Source: Tepidibacter aestuarii
GTDB taxonomy: Bacteria > Bacillota > Clostridia > Peptostreptococcales > Peptostreptococcaceae
DNA: 64,000 nt
Assembly (NCBI RefSeq): GCF_934924865.1
Contig: NZ_OW235315.1
Location: 1,612,001 to 1,676,000 of the forward strand
Reading direction: 5' to 3'
The notes under the pieces were generated by a model that saw only the letters and a list, made by a program, of their open reading frames with translations, did not search any database and was not told the DNA's origin. This document shows, in pieces, positions 55,037-63,496 of the stretch. Both the position numbers and the translations under genes were made by a program. The stretch's first letter is position 1. Each line of letters opens with the position of its first letter.

Positions 55037-55054
55037 CTGAATAATACGGTATTT
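55037..55054 (+). repeat. Left inverted repeat flanking the GNAT gene
   Basis: CTGAATAATACGGTATT occurs here and inverted (AATACCGTATTATTCAG) at 55608-55624, enclosing a 590-bp segment with one acetyltransferase gene. Confidence 0.65.
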
Positions 55055-55143
55055 GAAAAAAACGACTTTTTAACAAAAATAGATGTATTATATTGGTAAT
55101 TAAGCTATAATTATCCTAAAAGAGTATAAGGAGCTAGATAATT

Positions 55144-55587
55144 ATGGTTGAATTCTACGATATTTCGTTTGACAAAATCGGGGTTATTAAAAACCTTTGG
55201 GAAGAAAATAGGCAATATCATGAAAATACCTCAGAATATTTTAAGGAACTATATCATTCTATTAGTTTCGACCAAAGAGTGAAAGCTTTTAGTATATTGC
55301 CTAATGATATGCTAAAAATAACTGTTTCCAAAAAAGAGGATGAATATATTGGATATTGCATATCAACAATCAATGGTAGTAAAGGGGAAGTAGAATCACT
55401 ACATGTGAATGCTGACAGTAGAAGAAACGGAATAGGACAGGAACTTATGAACAGGCATATTGAATGGATCAGAGAAAAGGGATGCATCGTAATTGGAGTA
55501 ACGGTTTCTCAAGAAAACAAATCTACTATATCATTTTATGAAAAACTTGGCTTTTATCCAAACACTCTATATATGCAGCTAAAATAG
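55144..55587 (+). CDS. GNAT family N-acetyltransferase
   Basis: The 147-residue protein has the acetyl-CoA loop HVNADSRRNGIGQELMNRHI (RxxGxG/A, about 82-101) and the C-terminal VTVSQENKSTISFYEKLGFY typical of GNAT enzymes. The acceptor is unknown. AAGGAGCTAGATAATT precedes the ATG. The gene is bounded by a perfect 17-bp inverted repeat, so the unit may have moved as one piece. Confidence 0.92.
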   Translation: MVEFYDISFDKIGVIKNLWEENRQYHENTSEYFKELYHSISFDQRVKAFSILPNDMLKITVSKKEDEYIGYCISTINGSKGEVESLHVNADSRRNGIGQELMNRHIEWIREKGCIVIGVTVSQENKSTISFYEKLGFYPNTLYMQLK

Positions 55588-55606
55588 TAAAGTTAATTTA
55601 ATTTTC

Positions 55607-55646
55607 GAATACCGTATTATTCAGGAATGAATTTTACGGTATTTTT
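55607..55646 (+). terminator. Terminator hairpin including the right inverted repeat
   Basis: AATACCGTA pairs with TACGGTATT across a 15-base loop, followed by T5. Its left arm is part of AATACCGTATTATTCAG, the inverse of the repeat at 55037. Confidence 0.7.
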
Positions 55647-55678
55647 TATGCTAGTAACATTAAAATAAGACTTTGCAA

Positions 55679-55765
55679 CTACTTATTTTGATTGTTTTTT
55701 GTTAGAACAATAGGAAATATACAAAGAACTGCACTGATGATTGCAATAAAAACAGGTATTGGCAT
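55679..55765 (-). CDS. 28-residue single-helix membrane peptide
   Basis: On the minus strand TAGGAGTGAATTTT precedes ATG and MPIPVFIAIISAVLCIFPIV then LTKNNQNK. A Met-rich start, one hydrophobic helix and a polar tail recall tiny transporter subunits or type I toxins; there is no transporter beside it. From 55766 to 56019 only a scrap (VIDNGNIINKITGEVLEVEV) is visible. Confidence 0.55.
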   Translation of the reverse strand: MPIPVFIAIISAVLCIFPIVLTKNNQNK

Positions 55766-56019
55766 AAAATTCACTCCTATAATTTAATTAATTCATTATA
55801 TCATATAGAAATTTGAAAGCGAAGGGTAAGGATGAATGCAAAAAAATTATAGAACAATCATCTAGTTATAGACAATGGTAATATAATTAATAAGATCACA
55901 GGAGAAGTACTTGAAGTTGAAGTCAAGTCAGGCAAGTTTGAAATTAAGTTTTAGAATAAGAGTATTAGAAGTTATAAAAAGATAAAGAGATTACAAATCA
56001 ATGTAATCTCTTAAAAGTA

Positions 56020-56517
56020 TTATTTTACAAATGTGTTTCTTACTCTCTTAGATTTTTTTAAATATGTCCCCCATATTGCTAATGGAATTATATTTTTAAA
56101 TAGTTGAGTATATAGATTATCTACAGGGATTGATGGAATCTGATTGCATAGAACTATATCAATCGCTAAGAAAAGTATTAATACTAGAAAATTAGTTATC
56201 CATACTTTAGGAAAATGTTTAGACTTTTTAAAAAATAAAACTAAAACTGTCAATGAAAGAATTACCATAATAATGTTTGTAGCAAATTCAAAAATAATAG
56301 TTGGTTTAAGTAATATATGATAAGTTTCACTGGTAGGGGAAGTTAATATAGACCATTTACCTTCTGAAAAGCAGGCTTTAAATATAGTATAAGTTGAAAG
56401 TATTGAATTTAAGGGGTTTAATACTATACCAATTCCAAGAAGTATCAACCAACCTCCCAATCCTTTATATTCGACTTCTTCAACATTATTTGTTTCATCA
56501 ATATTATTAGTAGACAT
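56020..56517 (-). CDS. DUF2569 domain membrane protein
   Basis: The 165-residue protein begins with a polar acidic segment, then YKGLGGWLILLGIGIVLNPL and further helices (TIIFEFATNIIMVILSLTVL, WITNFLVLILFLAIDIVL), ending WGTYLKKSKRVRNTFVK, the typical DUF2569 end. Function unknown. AAGGAGGTAATTTAC precedes ATG. Isolated gene. Confidence 0.9.
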   Translation of the reverse strand: MSTNNIDETNNVEEVEYKGLGGWLILLGIGIVLNPLNSILSTYTIFKACFSEGKWSILTSPTSETYHILLKPTIIFEFATNIIMVILSLTVLVLFFKKSKHFPKVWITNFLVLILFLAIDIVLCNQIPSIPVDNLYTQLFKNIIPLAIWGTYLKKSKRVRNTFVK

Positions 56518-56664
56518 GTAAATTACCTCCTTTTGTTATTGGATGATTTTTAGCGCTACAATATTATATCGCATATCCTATGTAAACGTTTAACTAATAT
56601 GTAAAATAATTCAAAACAGGGAGGATATCTAAATATATAATTTAAGAATTAGGAAGGTGATATT

Positions 56665-57201
56665 TTGATAGATACAAGCTATAGAAAAAACTATAAAATG
56701 GCTAACAAAGGGATGTTGTTTGAACAGGAAATAATAAAATCAAATCAAGGATATAAAAATAGAGGAATAGCTTTAATACAAAAGATTAGTACACCTTGGA
56801 AAGTAAAGAGATAAGGAAAGAAAATAGTATCAGCATTTCCAGTAGAAAAATCAACTCTAGATTTTAGAGGAACAGTTAAGCCAGGACTTTCAATAAGTTT
56901 TGATTGTAAGGAATCAGAAGATGAAAGAGGATTACCTCTTAAACATATAGAGCCACATCAAATTGAATATATAAGAAATGCTCTGGAAATGGGAGAGATA
57001 AGTTTCATCCTGTGCTACATGAAAAAGTATGACAATAGATACTTAATACTTGGACATAGAGTAATTGATTATTGGGATAGATGGCAAGCTAACAAAGGTA
57101 AGAGAGGATTTAATTACATACCAACAACTATTATGAGAGAGGTTAATTCAAGAAATGGAATAGTACTTGATTATCTTGAAGGATTGGAGGGGGCAATATG
57201 A
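56665..57201 (+). pseudogene. recU: RecU-type Holliday junction resolvase (phage) with in-frame TAA
   Basis: From TTG 56665 or ATG 56698 the frame reads MANKGMLFEQEIIKSNQGYK then STPWKVKR, TAA at 56812-56814, then GKKIVSAFPVEKSTLDFRGT, SISFDCKESED, HIEPHQIEYIRNALEMGEIS, FILCYM. These are RecU blocks with the nuclease core (D, E-x-K). Most likely AAA or another single-base neighbour became TAA. Only fragments can be made as the sequence stands. The stop overlaps the start of the metallopeptidase gene by 4 bases. Confidence 0.8.
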
Positions 57202-57827
57202 AAAGAAAATTAATAATAATGGATAAAGATACTGGAGAAGAATTAGAAAGAGTAGAGTTTACAGGTGGTTATAATATAGCTATTACTAATATACATGATG
57301 GAGGAAATCTTAGATTTATAAGAACGTTGGATAATGCTAAGTATGGAAGTAAACATTGGATAAAGAATTATACATATAGATTTATAGCTGACAAGTTAGT
57401 AGAGAAGTTTAAAGAGTTAGAGCATGTAAGACCTAAGAGCATACTTTTTATTGAGGATATGGAGTGGGAACCAGGAGCTTCTAAACAGCCATGGATGGCC
57501 AAGATTAAAAAAGCTAATAAAGAGCTTCAATATATGCTTGGATATGAATATGTTTTAGAAACAAGAAATTACTACATAGAAAGAATGAGTACAAGTCAGA
57601 TTATAGGAATACTATATCATGAACTTAGACATATAGATAAAGATGGAGATTTAATAAATCATGATATAGAGGATTGGGGCAACATGGTAGCTACTTTAGG
57701 AAAAGATTGGGCTACAACAAAAGAAGCCATACAAAACATACTAGATGATGATTTTGAAGGTTGGAATGATCTCAGAAAAGCAGGTAGACAGATAAATATG
57801 TTTGAAACATTAAGATTGGCAAAGTAG
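57198..57827 (+). CDS. Phage-type putative metallopeptidase
   Basis: The 209-residue protein matches the phage putative metallopeptidase family, with an HExxH-like site in ILYHELRHIDKDGDL (about 138-152) and IEDWGNMVATLGKDWA downstream. Its role in phage is not known. ATG overlaps the RecU stop (ATATGA), so the two are coupled. It supports a prophage origin for this region. Confidence 0.85.
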   Translation: MKRKLIIMDKDTGEELERVEFTGGYNIAITNIHDGGNLRFIRTLDNAKYGSKHWIKNYTYRFIADKLVEKFKELEHVRPKSILFIEDMEWEPGASKQPWMAKIKKANKELQYMLGYEYVLETRNYYIERMSTSQIIGILYHELRHIDKDGDLINHDIEDWGNMVATLGKDWATTKEAIQNILDDDFEGWNDLRKAGRQINMFETLRLAK

Positions 57828-57870
57828 ATATTTCTCAGGCAATAAGATATAACTTTAGAGGAGGAATCAG

Positions 57871-58053
57871 ATGAGTTCAAAAGAGCAGAGTAAAAAAGAA
57901 ATGTTAAAGTATCAGATGGTATCGTTTATAGATTGTGTGCTAGATTCAGCAGATAATGAGAATAAGCTAGATTATATTAATATAGAGATAAATAACCATA
58001 ATGGTAACCTTCAAATGGATTACACTTTAAGAAATAGAAAAAAGGCATATTAG
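57871..58053 (+). CDS. Phage hypothetical protein (60 aa)
   Basis: AGAGGAGGAATCAG precedes ATG. Acidic N-terminal helix (KKEMLKYQMVSFIDCVLDSA) then strands YINIEINNHNGNLQMDYTLR. No family recognised. A terminator follows at 58069. Confidence 0.7.
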   Translation: MSSKEQSKKEMLKYQMVSFIDCVLDSADNENKLDYINIEINNHNGNLQMDYTLRNRKKAY

Positions 58054-58068
58054 TCCTACTGTAAAAAC

Positions 58069-58113
58069 AGCGGACACTCTTAAGTCTAATATAGGCTAGG
58101 AGTGTCCTTTTTT
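58069..58113 (+). terminator. Terminator within the prophage tract
   Basis: CGGACACTC pairs with GAGTGTCC across an 18-base loop, followed by T6. Confidence 0.8.
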
Positions 58114-58137
58114 ATTTAACTAAAGGAGAGAGAGAAA

Positions 58138-58281
58138 GTGAAGAAGGATATAACTAGTAGAGTAATAGCTGCAGCGGATATACCTGATAGTTTAAAAATA
58201 ATTGAAAAGATGATGATATATCAAAATACAAAGAACAGAGGAAATAAAAAGGGGAGGAAAGACTGTGAAAAGAAAAAATAA
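58138..58281 (+). CDS. Small basic phage-region protein (47 aa)
   Basis: GTG with AAAGGAGAGAGAGAA upstream gives MKKDITSRVIAAADIPDSLK then IIEKMMIYQNTKNRGNKKGR and a Lys-rich end. It overlaps the next gene by 17 bases. Unknown function. Confidence 0.6.
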   Translation: MKKDITSRVIAAADIPDSLKIIEKMMIYQNTKNRGNKKGRKDCEKKK

Positions 58282-58747
58282 AGATATGTATAAAAAAACT
58301 GAGTGGATGCTTTACAATTATAAGATGCTTAAGGTTAGTGTTGAAAATCTAAAGTCAGAGATTCAGGAGCTGAAAATGGATACTGTAGGAACTGGAGCTA
58401 TTAGATATGACAAGGAAAAGTCTTCTCCAAAATATAATATAGTTTGTACTACAGAGGAAGAAGCTATAAATAATATTGAAAGGATTAATAAGTTAGAAAA
58501 GCAGGTCATGAAAACTTAGAATAAGATTGATAAAATAGACAGGGCATTAGATGCTCTTAATGATGATGAAAGAAGAATAATTAAGTTAAGGTACATAGAT
58601 GGTTTACAGTGGTGGCAGGTATCTGGTATGGCAAAATACAGTGAAAGGTGGTGCAAGGAAAAGAGGAAGGTTTCTATAGGAAAATTATCTTTAGGGATAT
58701 TTGGATATACTGCACTTTTACTTCCCGAAAACTGCCACATTTCTTAG
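58265..58747 (+). pseudogene. ArpU-like phage transcriptional regulator with in-frame TAG
   Basis: First part (58265-58516): helical MYKKTEWMLYNYKMLKVSVE, KSEIQELKMDTVGTGAIRYD, NNIERINKLEKQVMKT. TAG at 58517. Same frame continues NKIDKIDRALDALNDDERRI then IKLRYIDGLQWWQVSGMAKY, a sigma-70 region 4-like HTH of ArpU/phage late regulators, to TAG 58745. Phage homologues are single proteins of about 150-160 residues, so one nonsense change splits this gene. Confidence 0.75.
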
Positions 58748-59027
58748 GGAAGCCATGGTAATATGGTAGCATAGAGAAATGAGCTAATCTCACATAATTA
58801 GCTATTGAAAAGGATTTATAGTGTTATTAGGGCTAGATGATTATTTGTCTAGTCTGTTTTTTTTATAATATTAATCTATTATGTAGATAGAAGATGAACA
58901 ATGACAACGAAAGAAGGAATTTTGAATTATATGAAGGAAAATGGAGATAAAATCCTTTCTGTATATAAGCAAATATGTTAAAATTATACAGGTTGTAATT
59001 AAGAATACAGAAAGGAGAAGAGCAATA
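58748..59027 (+). other. Intergenic, no gene supported
   Basis: Only a short open frame that would extend the DUF898 gene upstream to 58941; the ribosome site AAAGGAGAAG at 59011-59020 supports the later ATG. Confidence 0.5.
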
Positions 59028-59354
59028 ATGAATGAATTAAACTTAACAACAAAACAAGAATCGTATTTTGATGGAGGATTACTACAACTTATAGGATGGA
59101 GTATATTAGGACTTATTATAACAGTTTGTACTTTAGGGATTTGTTATCCATGGGCTATGTGTATGATAATGAAATGGAAAGCAGAACATACAGTAATAGA
59201 AGGAAGAAGATTAAGATTTGATGGAACTGCCATGGGTCTATTTGGTAACTGGATTAAATGGTGGTTACTTTGTATTGTAACATTTGGAATATATTCCTTT
59301 TGGTTAGGTATAGCAATTGAAAAATGGAAAGTTAAGAATACTAGTTTTCAATAG
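59028..59354 (+). CDS. DUF898 (YjgN-like) family membrane protein
   Basis: The 108-residue protein has DUF898 motifs: YFDGGLLQLIGWSILGLIIT, CYPWAMCMIMKWKAEHTVIE, GRRLRFDGTAMGLFGNWIKW, and a second helix WWLLCIVTFGIYSFWLGIAI. ATG at 59028 follows AGAAAGGAGAAGAGC. Relatives are found in prophage-adjacent regions and in chromosomes; function unknown. Confidence 0.88.
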   Translation: MNELNLTTKQESYFDGGLLQLIGWSILGLIITVCTLGICYPWAMCMIMKWKAEHTVIEGRRLRFDGTAMGLFGNWIKWWLLCIVTFGIYSFWLGIAIEKWKVKNTSFQ

Positions 59355-59371
59355 AATTATAGAGATACTTT

Positions 59372-59421
59372 AAAGGACACTTCAAATATTAGACACGAAT
59401 CTAATATTTGGGGTGTCCTTT
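59372..59421 (+). terminator. Terminator after DUF898
   Basis: AAAGGACACTTCAAATATTAGA pairs with TCTAATATTTGGGGTGTCCTTT around CACGAA (long, nearly perfect stem). Confidence 0.85.
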
Positions 59422-59504
59422 ATTATGCAAGAAAAAATAAAAAATGAAATAAAAAAGAAGTAACACAACAGGCTAAATCTGATTTGCTTTAGTGTGCTAT
59501 GTTA

Positions 59505-59679
59505 TTATTTTCTAATTGTATCGTATTCTGACAGTAATTGATCAAGTAATTGGCTTAGTTCTATTACTTCTAAATCTAGAAGATTAAAGTTTCTTTGCTC
59601 TATTAACTCATTTAACATATTTCTAGTATTTTCAATTTCAAGCCTGATAGAATTTAATTTGTTATTATAATTATCCATT
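59505..59679 (-). pseudogene. Spo0E-like aspartyl phosphatase, one-base frameshift
   Basis: On the minus strand ATG with AAAAGGGGAATGTAAA encodes MDNYNNKLNSIRL then hits a stop; the other frame continues IENTRNMLNELIEQRNFNLL then ELSQLLDQLLSEYDTIRK. The SQxLD motif is diagnostic of Spo0E-like phosphatases of Spo0A~P. One extra base in the AAA at 59640-59642 causes the break. Confidence 0.7.
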
Positions 59680-59788
59680 TTACATTCCCCTTTTCTTTTG
59701 CATAATTAGTTAGATTTAACCTGCTGTGTTATAGAAAATATTAATTGATAAATTTGTAATTGGAAAATATTTTAGAAATTTAGTGTTT

Positions 59789-59886
59789 AAGCAAAACAAC
59801 TTAAAAACCAATTAAGGATGAGGTGGTGATAATGTCAAGAGTAAGAAGTCTTAATAGAGATAAAGGATTTAATATATGTATATAAT
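59789..59886 (+). repeat. Decayed duplicate of the terminase small-subunit start
   Basis: TGAGGTGGTGATAATG and the preceding AACCAATTA block match 60175-60262; the ORF reads MSRVRSLNRDKGFNICI before a stop, versus MARARSPNRDKAFEIYK in the intact gene. Confidence 0.65.
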
Positions 59887-59943
59887 AGAAAGGAAAATGC
59901 TCTCTTTATGTAGAATTATGCATACAGAAAGGAGAGGGTAGAG

Positions 59944-60093
59944 ATGGAACAATGTACAATTAAGGGAATTACTGATGTATTGGAGGATGTAGTTAATAAA
60001 CTTAAAAAATTATCTTATGATGATAATGAGCTAGATTCTATTATTAAAAAATTAGAGGATACAGCTAAAAACTTAGAGAAAGCTGAAGAATGA
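59944..60093 (+). CDS. Small helical phage-region protein (49 aa)
   Basis: AGAAAGGAGAGGGTAG precedes ATG: MEQCTIKGITDVLEDVVNKL then KKLSYDDNELDSIIKKLEDT and AKNLEKAEE. Two amphipathic helices. No family recognised. It lies between the two terminase starts. Confidence 0.6.
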   Translation: MEQCTIKGITDVLEDVVNKLKKLSYDDNELDSIIKKLEDTAKNLEKAEE

Positions 60094-60148
60094 TTAGAAT
60101 GAATCGAAGCTAGACTATATCCTATATAAAATAATCAGAAAATAACAT

Positions 60149-60169
60149 AAGAGCCATAGGCTCTTTTTT
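60149..60169 (+). terminator. Terminator before terminase gene
   Basis: AAGAGCC ATA GGCTCTT followed by T5, 50 bases before the terminase small-subunit start. Confidence 0.75.
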
Positions 60170-60217
60170 AATACAAGAAAACAACTCAAACAACCAATTA
60201 GGGCTGAGGTGGTGATA

Positions 60218-60955
60218 ATGGCAAGAGCGAGAAGTCCGAATAGAGACAAGGCATTTGAAATATATAAAAGCCATGGTGGAAATATTGACTTAGTTGAAAG
60301 AGCTAAAAAATTAGATGTTTCTCCAGGTAGTGTAAGAGGATGGAAGAATAAAGATAAATGGGAAGATCAATTAAATGGAACGCTCCAAAAGAATAATAAG
60401 AAAAATACGGAACGTTACAAAAGAAAAAAAGGTAGCCAACCTGGAAATAAAAATGCTAAAGAGAGCTCAGGAGGACCAGGAGGACCTGTTGGTAATAAAA
60501 AAGCATTAACTACAGGAGAATTTGAATCTATATTCTTTGATACATTGGAAGAAGATGAGAAACAATTAATTAATTCAATAGAGATAGAAAAAAGGACATT
60601 AATTCAGCAAGAGATTCAGCTTATAACTATAAGAGAAAGAAGGATGTTAAAAAGAATAAATGACTTGAAACAATATGATTTCACTGTAGTTAAAAAAGAC
60701 AGTGATAAAGGTATTGGTCCTATGGGTGAAATAGATAAAGTAGGTGAGATACAAAGAATAGAAGAAGCATTAACTAGAGTCCAGGATAAAAAATCAAAAC
60801 TAATTTCAGAACTTCATAAATGGGAGATGGATCATGAAAAATTTGAACTTGAAAAGACTAAAGTCATGGGTGATAGTGAAGAAAGTGGAGACGATGGTTT
60901 CTTAAAAGTATTAAAAGGTATGACTGCTGAGGTGTGGGCAGATGAAGAAAAATAG
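60218..60955 (+). CDS. Phage terminase small subunit
   Basis: The 245-residue protein begins ARARSPNRDKAFEIYKSHGG and has a helix-turn-helix-like VERAKKLDVSPGSVRGWKNK; then a basic Gly/Lys-rich linker GSQPGNKNAKESSGGPGGPV, and helical region IEIEKRTLIQQEIQLITIRE. It binds the phage packaging site and hands DNA to the large subunit. ATG at 60218 follows GAGGTGGTGATA. The large terminase is absent, so the prophage is truncated immediately after. Confidence 0.9.
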   Translation: MARARSPNRDKAFEIYKSHGGNIDLVERAKKLDVSPGSVRGWKNKDKWEDQLNGTLQKNNKKNTERYKRKKGSQPGNKNAKESSGGPGGPVGNKKALTTGEFESIFFDTLEEDEKQLINSIEIEKRTLIQQEIQLITIRERRMLKRINDLKQYDFTVVKKDSDKGIGPMGEIDKVGEIQRIEEALTRVQDKKSKLISELHKWEMDHEKFELEKTKVMGDSEESGDDGFLKVLKGMTAEVWADEEK

Positions 60956-61427
60956 AATAAAACCTTTTAAATTCAAACTATGTATTTGTGAAATAAAACT
61001 TGTGTTTAAAAATAATATTAGTAGACAATAATTATGAAGTGTAATTAAAGTATTTTGTATGTAATGATAAGCAAAAATAGAAAGTAGGAAAAATCTTAGG
61101 ACAAGACAAGAGTTTATTAGAAAGTCTGGTGGAGTTTTTAAAAATAATAAATATTATAAAAATTAGGTGTCATCAGAAAAAAAGAAGATTTTTGGAATTT
61201 CTTTCATCTGAACAGTGATGAATTTACTTATGTAAAATACATTTACTGGTATAGAGATTGATGAACTTTTGAGCAAAAAGCTACACAGCATAAACATATT
61301 CTTCCCTTGCGGTAGAAAATATCAAATGCAAATCAATCCAATGAAAGAATATATCGTTATTAATTTTTCAAATAGTTAATAAAAAAGCATAAGGGTGTCA
61401 ATCGTTTAATTAAAGGAGGAATTACAT
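60956..61427 (+). other. Prophage edge with decayed sequence
   Basis: Where a terminase large subunit would be expected only scraps remain. An open stretch near 61235-61380 reads IDELLSKKLHSINIFFPCGR then KYQMQINPMKEYIVINF with no start. AAAGGAGGAATTACAT leads the next gene. Confidence 0.45.
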
Positions 61428-62018
61428 ATGGGAACCAGTAAATTTAACGGGGTGAACCAAATTTCTTATGAGCAAGCAAAAAAAGAAATAGAAACAGGAG
61501 ACATTCTTTTTTGTAGCGGTCGCTATTTAGTTAGTGAGCTGATAAAAAAAGCTTCAGACTCCATATTTAGCCATGTAGGCTTGTTATTCTATTGGAATAA
61601 CCGTATAGTTGTATTAGAAAGTGTGGAGGACGATGGTGTTAGGGCAGTCCCTCTTTCTCATTACCTTTACAATTATGAAAATAGTAAGAAAAAATATAAC
61701 GGAGAGTTGTATGTAGCTCGGCATGAAGTAGTCGCTAGTTCTCACTTTGATAAAGAAAAAATAAAAAGAATGCTTGGAAAAGCGGTAGATTTACTTAATC
61801 GAAACTATGATAAAGATGAGATAGCTCAGATTGTTGCGCGCATAGGTTTAGGTATCGGAAGACACAGAGATAATGAAGAGTATATATGTTCAGAATTCGT
61901 TGACGAATGCTTCAAGCAATTGGAAATAGAACTTTCACGTGATCCAAAGGATTTTATTTATCCTGAACATATTGCTGCAGATTCAAATATCAGACCGTTG
62001 TTTGAAATCTCACCATGA
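61428..62018 (+). CDS. YiiX/YebB-like permuted NlpC/P60 cysteine peptidase
   Basis: The 196-residue protein has the permuted papain-fold pattern: GDILFCSGRYLVSELIKKAS, FSHVGLLFYW (catalytic His, about 48) and YICSEFVDECFKQL (catalytic Cys, about 154). The family hydrolyses amide or ester bonds of peptidoglycan or lipid substrates; the substrate here is unknown and no signal peptide is present. AAAGGAGG precedes the ATG. Confidence 0.9.
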   Translation: MGTSKFNGVNQISYEQAKKEIETGDILFCSGRYLVSELIKKASDSIFSHVGLLFYWNNRIVVLESVEDDGVRAVPLSHYLYNYENSKKKYNGELYVARHEVVASSHFDKEKIKRMLGKAVDLLNRNYDKDEIAQIVARIGLGIGRHRDNEEYICSEFVDECFKQLEIELSRDPKDFIYPEHIAADSNIRPLFEISP

Positions 62019-62407
62019 GTCTATGATAACTTACTATAAAAAAATAGGAGCTGTTGAACATAAGTAGTTCAGTTTTGAAGTAGAAAATGAAAAATAACAA
62101 CTCAATTTTGAGGCGAAATTGCATATGGTTTCGCTTCTTATTTTTTGTTAATATATCAATGTTTTTAACTCAAAACAACTTTGTTAAGGAAAGAGACTTG
62201 GAGTCCACCATTATCTCTTATTAGGGAAATCGTAGTAATTAAAGTTATTGTTTTCCCATATATCTACAAAATTACATATAAATGAAAATAATCTATTCAT
62301 ATTATGTTAAAATATAGCTATATATTTATTTTTAATATATTACATAATGTCTATAATTCGTAGTTGACAATATAGAGTATGAGATATTTTTGGAAACTTG
62401 GAATATC
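62019..62407 (+). terminator. Intergenic with a terminator and a family A tail
   Basis: GAGGCGAAA/TTTCGCTTC with following TTATTTTTT (62110-62146) terminates the peptidase gene. At 62188-62212 GGAAAGAGACTTGGAGTCCA matches the 3' hairpin of repeat family A without the rest. No gene seen. Confidence 0.6.
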
Positions 62408-62450
62408 ATACGATGAACAGTACTATAAGAAATGGCGGTTTTTAGTAATA
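62408..62450 (+). repeat. Repeat family C, copy 6
   Basis: ACGATGAACAGTACTATAAG then AAATGGCGGTTTTTAG. The remaining stretch to 62747 is AT-rich without a gene. Confidence 0.5.
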
Positions 62451-62747
62451 ATATTTATTGAAATAGATATACAGTAGAAGTTATGTAATATAACAAAAGG
62501 ATGTTTCTAACTATATTTACTAAGCGATATGTTTTAAAAAATATATAAGTTTCTTATTCAATATCAACTAAAAAGTAAAGTTTATTTTCATGATATCATT
62601 TATTACATTACTTGAATCAACAAGACATTTACTTGGTGATTGACTTTAAAAAACTAGTAATGAATGATAATATTTTGATAGGAAGTGTTTAGAAGAAACA
62701 AAGTATTGATTGCTTATCAATGATAATAACAGACGGGAGTTGTTTTG

Positions 62748-63404
62748 ATGAAATACAAATGCTTAGTTTTGGATCATGATGATACTGTAGTAAAAAGTAC
62801 ACCTACAATTCATTACCCTTCATTCGTTGAAGCGATGAATGAACTACGCCCTGAAGTAGTACCTTATACTTTTGAAGAATTTGTAGGTTATTGTTTTGAT
62901 CCTGGATTTCATAGCTTGTGCAAGGATATTTTAAAATATACGGACAGAGAAGAGTTAAGACAGCAGGAGATTTGGCGTAGTTATACAGGTGAAGTTATTC
63001 CACAGTTTTATGATGGGTTTTCGGATCTAATTTTGACTTTTAAAGAGTTAAGTGGATATATTTGTGTTGTATCCCATTCTGAAAGAAATCGAATTTTAAG
63101 GGATTACCGTGAGACTTTAGGTATAGAACCAGATTTAGTTTTTGGGTGGGAGCATGAAGAGCATCAAAGAAAGCCTAATCCTTACCCTTTGAAAGAGATT
63201 ATGAGACGTTTTAATTTGAAAAATGAAGAATTGATAATGATTGATGACTTGAAACCGGGTTTAGATATGGCTAGAAGTTGTCAAGTTGATTTTGCGTGTG
63301 CTGGATGGTCTCACATTATTCCTAGTATTAAAGAATATATGTATCAAAATTCTGACTATTATTTCAATGAAGTTAAAGAATTGAAGGATTTAGTTTTGTT
63401 ATAG
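62748..63404 (+). CDS. HAD superfamily hydrolase
   Basis: The protein has HAD motif I LVLDHDDTVV (catalytic Asp residues; the usual DxDxT is DHDDT here), motif II VVSHS, motif III Lys in HQRKPNP and motif IV MIDDLKPG. The cap segment is C1 type (about 20-95). It is a small-molecule phosphatase of unknown substrate. ATG at 62748 is preferred to TTG at 62745; site GGGAGTTGTTTTG. Isolated gene. Confidence 0.92.
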   Translation: MKYKCLVLDHDDTVVKSTPTIHYPSFVEAMNELRPEVVPYTFEEFVGYCFDPGFHSLCKDILKYTDREELRQQEIWRSYTGEVIPQFYDGFSDLILTFKELSGYICVVSHSERNRILRDYRETLGIEPDLVFGWEHEEHQRKPNPYPLKEIMRRFNLKNEELIMIDDLKPGLDMARSCQVDFACAGWSHIIPSIKEYMYQNSDYYFNEVKELKDLVLL

Positions 63405-63496
63405 TAATAATGATAGGGAAATTCATAATAGAATACCTAATATAATAGAGTCAGATCGAAGTATAATGTTATTGAATCATATAATAAAATTTGCCG

